Shown here: positions 15,273-19,857 of the stretch, in pieces
Numbering within the stretch: position 1 is the stretch's first letter
Layout: each line of letters begins with the position of its first letter
DNA from: an uncultured Collinsella sp.
GTDB lineage: Bacteria > Actinomycetota > Coriobacteriia > Coriobacteriales > Coriobacteriaceae
NCBI GenBank assembly: GCA_902496375.1
Contig: CABVAS010000010.1
Location: 1-19,857 of the forward strand
Length of the DNA: 19,857 nt
Reading direction: 5' to 3'
Notes under the pieces: generated by a model
What the model saw: the letters and a program-made list of their open reading frames with translations, nothing else
Database searches by the model: none
Told to the model about the DNA's origin: nothing
Position numbers and translations under genes: made by a program

Positions 15273-16550
15273 TTGTTTGAATGTGAACTGCCGTTTGACC
15301 ACAAGACGTTGCATCTGGAGCTCGAGGATAAGAACTTCGCGGGTGTGATGGAAGGTCATCAAAACGAGTTTAAGACTACAAAATCGCAGGAAGAGCTGGT
15401 AGAGGAGTCGCTTGCCAACCCTTATGGCTCGTCGTCGCTCGAGGAGCTTTGTGCTGGCAAGAAGGATATTGTCATTATTAGCTCCGATCATACGCGTCCC
15501 GTTCCCTCGCGTGTGACGATGCCTATTCTGCTGCATCACATCCATTCTGCTGCGCCCGAGGCTCGCGTGCGTATTCTGGTTGCTACGGGTATGCATCGTC
15601 CGTCGACGCACGAGGAGCTCGTCAACAAGTACGGCGAGGAGATCGTTGCCAACGAGGAAATCGTTATGCACGTCGCGACCGATGACAGCATGATGAAAAA
15701 GATCGGCACCCTGCCTTCTGGCGGCGAGTGCATCATCAACAAGATTACTGCCGATTGCGATCTGCTGCTTGCCGAGGGCTTTATTGAGCCGCACTTCTTT
15801 GCCGGTTTCTCTGGTAGCCGCAAGTCCGTCCTGCCTGGTATCGCCAGCTACAAGACCATCATGTACAACCACAACGGTCAGTTTGTGAACGATTCCCATT
15901 CGCGTGCCGGCAACCTGTGCCACAACCACGTGAGCGAGGACATGTTTGCCGCTGCCGAGATGGCTCACCTTGCCTTTGTGCTCAACGTGGTGCTCAACGG
16001 CAAGCACGAGGTCATCGGCTCCTTTGCCGGCGACATCCACAAGGCGCACGAGGCTGGCTGCGAGTTCGTGAAGAGCCTTGCCGGCGTTGAGCCCGTCGAG
16101 TGCGAGATTGCCATTACCACCAACGGCGGCTACCCGCTCGACCAGAACATCTATCAGGCCGTGAAGGGCATGTGCTCTGCCGAGGCTACGCTTCCCGAGG
16201 GCGGCGTGATCATCGATGTCGCCGGTTGTGCCGACGGTCACGGTGGCGAGGGCTTCTATTACAACATCGCCGACAATGATCCGGCAGAGTTTGAGCGCGC
16301 CTGCATCGACCGTCCTAAGGACGAGACCCTGCCCGACCAGTGGACGAGCCAGATCTTTGCCCGCATCCTGGCGCATCACCCTGTGATCATGGTCACCGAC
16401 CTGTGCGATCACCAGATGATCAAGGATATGCACATGACGCCGGTCAACACCCTCGATGAGGCGCTCAAGCTCGCCTTTGAGATGAAGGGTGCCGATGCCA
16501 AGGTGGCCGTCATTCCCGATGGCCTGGGCGTTGTCGTCGCACAGCACTAG
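15273..16550 (+). CDS. larA: Nickel-dependent lactate racemase LarA
   Basis: Interconverts L- and D-lactate (or a related 2-hydroxyacid) using the nickel pincer (NPN) cofactor covalently bound to lysine. The residues known from Lactiplantibacillus plantarum LarA occur at identical numbers: D72 and R75 in SSDHTRPVPS, H108 in TGMHRPSTHEE, H174 and K184 in EPHFFAGFSGSRKSVLPG (K184 holds the cofactor), H200 (nickel ligand), and Q295 and K298 in YPLDQNIYQAVKG. The 425-residue length matches the family. The start is TTG 15273: an in-frame stop at 15249-15251 leaves no earlier start, and AAGGAAGAGGG lies about 11 nt upstream. The LarD-like channel follows on the same strand and the cofactor genes face it on the other strand. 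LarA-like enzymes for other hydroxyacids exist, so lactate is likely but not proven. Confidence 0.97.
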   Translation: MFECELPFDHKTLHLELEDKNFAGVMEGHQNEFKTTKSQEELVEESLANPYGSSSLEELCAGKKDIVIISSDHTRPVPSRVTMPILLHHIHSAAPEARVRILVATGMHRPSTHEELVNKYGEEIVANEEIVMHVATDDSMMKKIGTLPSGGECIINKITADCDLLLAEGFIEPHFFAGFSGSRKSVLPGIASYKTIMYNHNGQFVNDSHSRAGNLCHNHVSEDMFAAAEMAHLAFVLNVVLNGKHEVIGSFAGDIHKAHEAGCEFVKSLAGVEPVECEIAITTNGGYPLDQNIYQAVKGMCSAEATLPEGGVIIDVAGCADGHGGEGFYYNIADNDPAEFERACIDRPKDETLPDQWTSQIFARILAHHPVIMVTDLCDHQMIKDMHMTPVNTLDEALKLAFEMKGADAKVAVIPDGLGVVVAQH

Positions 16551-16559
16551 TACGCGGCC

Positions 16560-16574
16560 TAAACGAATCGTTTA
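16560..16574. promoter_or_regulatory. Perfect 15-nt palindrome between larA and larD
   Basis: TAAACGAATCGTTTA is a perfect 7+1+7 inverted repeat, 9 nt after the larA stop and 25 nt before the larD start. Its size suits a dimeric repressor such as a TetR protein. No promoter boxes are evident around it. Confidence 0.4.
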
Positions 16575-16599
16575 TAACCGACAAGAAAGATAAGGTTTT

Positions 16600-17331
16600 A
16601 TGCTTACCAAACTCCTCTGCGAATTCGGCGCAACGGCCCTCATGATCATCTTTGGCGTGGGCGTGCACTGCGATACCGTGCTTAAGGGTACCAAGTATCA
16701 GGGCTCCGGCCATATGTTTGCCATCACCACTTGGTCTTTTGGCATCTCGGTCTGCCTGTTTGTCTTTGGTGGCGCCGTGTGCATGAACCCGGCTATGGTG
16801 CTTGCCCAGTGCATCGTCGGTCTGGTGCCGTGGAGCAGCTGCATCCCCTTCATGATTGCCGATATGCTCGGCGGCTTTGCGGGTGCCGTGATCGCATGGT
16901 TGATGTATGCCGATGAGTTCAAGGCTTCCGATGGTGTCATCGATCCCATTGCTCAGCGCAACATCTTCTCGACCAACCCCACCACCGAGGGTACGAACTA
17001 TGCCCGTAATTTCTTCTGCGAGGCTATCTGCACCTTTGTGTTCATCAGCGCCATCCTTGCTGCTGCTAACCGTGCTGGCGAGAACGTCCTGATGCTCGCT
17101 ATCTGCGTCGGTCTGATCGTTTGGGCTGTTGGCATGGGCATGGGAGGTATCACTGGCTTCGCCATGAACCAGGCCCGTGACCTTGGTCCTCGCATGGCCT
17201 ATCAGGTGCTGCCGATTAAGAACAAGGCTGACAACAACTGGAAGTACGGCCTGCTTGTTCCTGGCATCGCTCCGTTTGTCGGTGCCGCTCTGGCCGCGCT
17301 GTTTGTGCATGGTTTCTTGGGCATGTTCTAG
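16600..17331 (+). CDS. larD: LarD-like aquaglyceroporin (MIP family channel)
   Basis: Membrane channel of the aquaporin/GlpF family. Next to larA it most likely passes lactic acid, as LarD does in L. plantarum (context inference). It has 243 residues with six TM segments and two half-helix loops. The first box is CMNPAMVLAQ with N63-P64-A65, where the usual His before the box is replaced. The second is GFAMNQARDLGPRM, an NQA (190-192) where the family has NPA. The following R193-D is retained, so the selectivity-filter Arg is present. Start ATG 16600 has AAGATAAGG 6 nt upstream. The gap from larA is 49 nt, so they are probably one operon. It could be a general glycerol or small-solute facilitator instead. 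Confidence 0.9.
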   Translation: MLTKLLCEFGATALMIIFGVGVHCDTVLKGTKYQGSGHMFAITTWSFGISVCLFVFGGAVCMNPAMVLAQCIVGLVPWSSCIPFMIADMLGGFAGAVIAWLMYADEFKASDGVIDPIAQRNIFSTNPTTEGTNYARNFFCEAICTFVFISAILAAANRAGENVLMLAICVGLIVWAVGMGMGGITGFAMNQARDLGPRMAYQVLPIKNKADNNWKYGLLVPGIAPFVGAALAALFVHGFLGMF

Positions 17332-17355
17332 GCCAAGACAATTGATATAACGCCC

Positions 17356-17482
17356 GGGTCCGGCATAGGTTAACTTTCCGCCGCGTCCTCGGACATGCAA
17401 GAAGCTCCCGCTGCGCACTTCGTGCGGCGGGAGCTTCTTGCGTCCTGCGGAATGCGGCGGAAAGTTAACCTATGCCGGACCC
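17356..17482. repeat. 127-bp nested palindrome, copy B
   Basis: Same plan and same length as the element at 14828-14954. A perfect 29-bp outer stem (17356-17384 with 17454-17482; arm GGGTCCGGCATAGGTTAACT onward) encloses a 69-nt core (17385-17453). The core differs from copy A at five positions; four of these are two compensated base-pair changes in the inner stem. The outer arms differ from copy A over most of their length yet pair perfectly. It lies 24 nt after larD, between the convergent larAD and larBC-tetR units, where a two-way terminator would be useful (inference). Confidence 0.9.
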
Positions 17483-17638
17483 TGCGGGAATCCAGTTGCC
17501 TTCGAACAAGCAGCCCAACATATATATCTGAATATAGATGGGAGGGGCTTGTTGCTGTTGGGGGCGTTGAAGTGTGAATGACACTTTGGGATGCGTGGCG
17601 GCCTGGGTTGGGTCGATGATTTGGGATGAGCTTCTTAC
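17483..17638. other. Gap between palindrome B and tetR, no gene
   Basis: No gene is supported. There is an AT-rich patch ATATATATCTGAATATAGAT (17520-17539) with partial symmetry. No clear terminator for the - strand unit was found apart from palindrome B itself. Confidence 0.5.
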
Positions 17639-18178
17639 TTAGGTGAAGAGGGGCTTTATGGCTGAGAGGTAGTCTTTGGCTACGTCGGCTTTGTTTGCTT
17701 GGAAGTTGTGCCAGGCCCACCATTGGACCATTCCTACGAAGCTTGAGGCTATGTGGTGTAGTAGGAAACTGCGGTCCATGGTGCCGGCGGGGCCTGAGGG
17801 GTCGACGGGCACGGTTTCGGCTGCTCGTGACATGATGGTCTTGCGTAAGCAGTCGGCGAAGACGCGCGAGCCGGCTCCGGCTACGAGGGCTCGAACGCCC
17901 TGACGGCGTTCCCAGAGGTTGTTGAGGATATGCTCGACTTGCACGAGTGGGTCGTCGAGCGGCGTACCATCGTCGTCGAGGGCGTGGGTGCAGATGTCGT
18001 TCACGAGCTCGGACAGTAGGTCGTCTTTGCTCTTGAAGAGGCCGTAGAACGTGGCCCGACCAACATGGGCACGAGCGATGATGTCGCCGACGGTGATCTT
18101 GCCGTAATCCTCTTCGCGCAGCAGCTCGGAGAACGCCGCAACGATGGCAGCGCGGCTTTTTGCCTTGCGGGCATCCAT
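17639..18178 (-). CDS. TetR/AcrR-family transcriptional regulator
   Basis: DNA-binding repressor-type protein of 179 residues. The N-terminal helix-turn-helix domain (about 8-55) reads SRAAIVAAFSELLREEDYGK, then ITVGDIIARAHVGRATFYGL with the TetR recognition-helix pattern FYGLFKSKDDLL. The C-terminal part is a helical ligand/dimer domain (about 60-179) without close resemblance to a named subfamily. Start ATG (18178 downward) is 2 nt after the larC stop, implying coupling. The same frame stays open 71 codons further into larC, but that part is Arg-rich nonsense and has no family content. As the last gene of a larB-larC-tetR unit it is a candidate regulator of the lar genes; the known L. plantarum regulator LarR is Crp/Fnr type, so this would differ. 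The link is inference. Confidence 0.92.
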   Translation of the reverse strand: MDARKAKSRAAIVAAFSELLREEDYGKITVGDIIARAHVGRATFYGLFKSKDDLLSELVNDICTHALDDDGTPLDDPLVQVEHILNNLWERRQGVRALVAGAGSRVFADCLRKTIMSRAAETVPVDPSGPAGTMDRSFLLHHIASSFVGMVQWWAWHNFQANKADVAKDYLSAIKPLFT

Positions 18179-18180
18179 GG

Positions 18181-19122
18181 CTATGCGTCCGCGTGAACGA
18201 GCAGGCAGCGGAGCGTACCGGAACAACCCTCGTAGGGGCGCTTGCCGGCGCCGTAGCCGACGGCTTCGATGCGGTAGCGTGAGGGCAGTTGGTCGGACGT
18301 GCGCAGCGCGGTGACGATGGCGGCGCCCGTGGGCGTCACGAGCTCGCCGGCGACCGGCGCGGGCGTGAGGGCGATATTGCCTGCCTGGCACAGGTTGACA
18401 ACAGCGGGGACGGGAATGGGCATGAGGCCGTGGGCGCAGCGAATGGTGCCGTGGCCCTCGGAAAGCGACTCGACCACGATGTCCTCAATACCAAGGTCAT
18501 CGAGGCAGATGGCGACGGAGCAGACGTCGACGATGGAGTCGACGGCGCCCACCTCGTGGAGCATGACGGTCTCGGGTGTTTTGCCGTGAGCCTTGGCCTC
18601 GGCAGCAGCGAGTGCGGTAAAGATGGCGAGGGCGCGACGCTTGGCGCCATCGCTTAGCTGCGAGCCGTCGATGATGGCGGTGACGTCCGGCAAAGAACGG
18701 TGGTGATGGTGGTGGGCGTGATGATGGTCCTCGTGGCCATGGTCGTGGGCCTCATGATCATGCTCGTGGCAGTGCACGTGTTCATGCTCGTGGCAGTGCT
18801 CGTGTTCGTGTTCGCCATGATCATGATGGTGGTGCTCATGCTCGTGCGTGTGCTCGGCAGCTGCTTCGTTGCCGTAGAGCCAGGTCATGTCGTGGTCGTG
18901 GTTCTCGAGCTCCTCTGCCAGCTGAACGTCAAAGTCGCAGGCGTCGATGCCATGCTTGTTTACGCGCGTTACAGCGATCGAAAAGCCGTCGACCGGCAGC
19001 GTGGCGAGCTGTTCGCGCAGGTGCTCCTCGCTGGCGCCCAGGTCGAGCAGGGCCGCGACGGTCATATCGCCGCTGATGCCCGAAGTGCCGTCGATGATAA
19101 GCGTGTGCTGATGGTTGGACAT
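18181..19122 (-). CDS. larC: LarC N-terminal part (LarC1), nickel-pincer cofactor nickel insertase
   Basis: LarC is the CTP-dependent cyclometallase that inserts nickel into the pincer cofactor of LarA. This 313-residue protein opens with the family start DGTSGISGDMTVAALLDLG. It continues with HEVGAVDSIVDV, SEGHGTIRCAHGLMPIPVPA and the conserved PVAGELVTPTGAAIV / EAVGYGAGKR region, and stops right after GTLRCLLV. A His-rich insert (residues 91-141) accounts for about 50 residues, so the core matches only LarC1. The C-terminal LarC2 domain, which in L. plantarum is joined by programmed frameshifting and carries the CTP site, is not encoded downstream: tetR starts 2 nt after the stop. Start ATG (19122 downward) has TAAGGAG 6 nt upstream, overlapping the larB stop. 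Confidence 0.9.
   Translation of the reverse strand: MSNHQHTLIIDGTSGISGDMTVAALLDLGASEEHLREQLATLPVDGFSIAVTRVNKHGIDACDFDVQLAEELENHDHDMTWLYGNEAAAEHTHEHEHHHHDHGEHEHEHCHEHEHVHCHEHDHEAHDHGHEDHHHAHHHHHRSLPDVTAIIDGSQLSDGAKRRALAIFTALAAAEAKAHGKTPETVMLHEVGAVDSIVDVCSVAICLDDLGIEDIVVESLSEGHGTIRCAHGLMPIPVPAVVNLCQAGNIALTPAPVAGELVTPTGAAIVTALRTSDQLPSRYRIEAVGYGAGKRPYEGCSGTLRCLLVHADA
18700..18852 (-). repeat. His-rich coding segment of larC (29 His in 51 residues)
   Basis: Residues 91-141 of LarC1 are 29 His plus Glu, Asp and two Cys, in low-complexity CAT/CAC repeats. This is a metal-chelating region, most simply a nickel store or delivery tail. LarC proteins often carry a His-rich stretch here; this one is long. 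Confidence 0.9.
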
Positions 19123-19132
19123 GGAATGCTCC

Positions 19133-19857
19133 TTAACGGGCGCAGGATGTGCCGGCGCTCAGATGATTGATAAGACTTGCCTGGTAGGCGGCGCCAAAGC
19201 CGTTGTCGATATTGACGACCGAAACGCCGCTGGCGCAGGAGTTGAGCATGGCGAGCAGCGCGGCTACGCCACCAAAGCTCGCGCCGTAACCCACGCTGGT
19301 GGGAACGGCGATGACCGGACAGCTCACCAGGCCGCCGACAACGCTCGCCAGTGCGCCCTCCATGCCGGCAATGGCGATGACCACCTGTGCCTGGGCAAGC
19401 TCCTCGGCATGCGCGAGCAGACGGTGCAGGCCGGCGACACCCACGTCGTAGAGGCGGTCGACCTCGTTGCCATAGAACTCGGCCGTCAATGCGGCTTCCT
19501 CGGCGACGGGCAGGTCGCTCGTGCCGGCGCAGGCGACGACGATGCGTCCGTTGCCGGTAGGGGAGGGCTTGCCTCCCACGAGGGCGAGCTGTGCGTCCGG
19601 GACATATCCCAGGTCGATGCCGTTGTCGAGGAGCTCCGAGGTGCGGTCTGCCTTTTCGGCGTCCAGGCGCGTGACCAGGATGCGCTCCTGGCCGGCATCG
19701 TGCAGCGCTTCGATAATGGCGGCAATCTGCTCGGCGGTTTTACCGGCGCCGTAGACGACCTCGCCGGCTCCCTGGCGCACTCCGCGCGAAAGATCGAGCT
19801 GCGCAAAGCCCAGATCGGCGGTTGGCGCCGTCTGGATGCGCGTGAGGGCATCGGCGG
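19133..19857 (-). CDS. larB: LarB, NaAD carboxylase/hydrolase of the nickel-pincer pathway, C-terminal part
   Basis: First enzyme of the NPN cofactor route: it carboxylates the pyridine ring of nicotinic acid adenine dinucleotide and releases AMP, giving the dicarboxylated mononucleotide passed to LarE. The frame is open to the right end of the window (first full codon at 19855), so the N-terminus is missing; about 240 residues are visible. The PurE-like domain shows RIVVACAGTSDLPVAEEA, YGNEVDRLYDVGVAGLHRLL, IAGMEGALASVVGGLVSCPV, VPTSVGYGASFGG and NSCASGVSVVNIDNGFGAAY. The last includes the Cys expected to attack the ring (family knowledge). TAA (19133-19135) is 10 nt before the larC start and overlaps its ribosome binding site, so larB and larC are co-translated. 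larE is not seen and may lie beyond the right edge. Confidence 0.96.
   Translation of the reverse strand, partial: ADALTRIQTAPTADLGFAQLDLSRGVRQGAGEVVYGAGKTAEQIAAIIEALHDAGQERILVTRLDAEKADRTSELLDNGIDLGYVPDAQLALVGGKPSPTGNGRIVVACAGTSDLPVAEEAALTAEFYGNEVDRLYDVGVAGLHRLLAHAEELAQAQVVIAIAGMEGALASVVGGLVSCPVIAVPTSVGYGASFGGVAALLAMLNSCASGVSVVNIDNGFGAAYQASLINHLSAGTSCAR

Noticed and set aside
16698..16949. Antisense small frame opposite larD
   Set aside because: Shadow of the larD frame; no start signals or recognisable family.
17639..18391. A 250-residue version of the TetR protein, or a LarC-TetR frameshift fusion
   Set aside because: The extra 71 codons are Arg/His-rich with no TetR content, and the family start is MDARKAKSRAAI at 18178. 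No slippery heptamer was seen near the larC end, so a fusion is not supported even though the phase is -1.
18700..18852. CRISPR-like or tandem DNA repeat within larC
   Set aside because: The periodicity comes from His/Glu/Asp codons in a coding frame; there are no spacers and no regular repeat unit.

Overview
The window reads as chromosomal DNA of a GC-rich anaerobic actinobacterium of the Coriobacteriia, most like a gut Collinsella. This is inferred from protein flavour, codon use and the style of the intergenic palindromes; no database search was possible. It holds ten protein-coding genes (two cut by the window ends), one collapsed transporter gene and unusually many long intergenic hairpins. 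No tRNA, rRNA, CRISPR array, integrase or transposase gene was seen.

Left part (1-8132, + strand): the 3' end of htpG (Hsp90 chaperone) is followed by about 300 bases with two long palindromes. Next come two translationally coupled YhgE/Pip-type membrane proteins (ABC-2-like, with periplasmic coiled coils), two hairpins of which the second is a good terminator, and a ten-TM EamA-type transporter with its own terminator.

Middle (8250-14806, + strand): an M20-family amidohydrolase is followed by a small in-frame remnant of an MFS transporter. Three hairpins stacked head to tail separate this from hisS (histidyl-tRNA synthetase), which has a clear terminator. ppc (phosphoenolpyruvate carboxylase) follows, with a TATAAT box and three related half-sites upstream.

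Right part (15273-19857): a lactate-racemase locus. larA (nickel-pincer lactate racemase, all known key residues in register) and a LarD-like aquaglyceroporin lie on the + strand. Facing them on the - strand is a compact larB-larC-tetR unit. LarA needs the nickel pincer cofactor, built from NaAD by LarB, LarE and LarC. LarB and the N-terminal half of LarC are here; larE and the LarC2 domain are not, and a TetR-type regulator begins where LarC2 would be expected.

The most unusual structure is a 127-bp nested palindrome present twice (14828-14954 after ppc; 17356-17482 between larD and tetR). The two copies share a 69-nt core with compensatory changes in its stem. Each is wrapped in a perfect 29-bp outer stem whose sequence differs between copies. 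With the other 22-27-bp hairpins, the window has seven long intergenic inverted repeats, each ending up in a gene-free gap, which points to a repeat system specific to this lineage.
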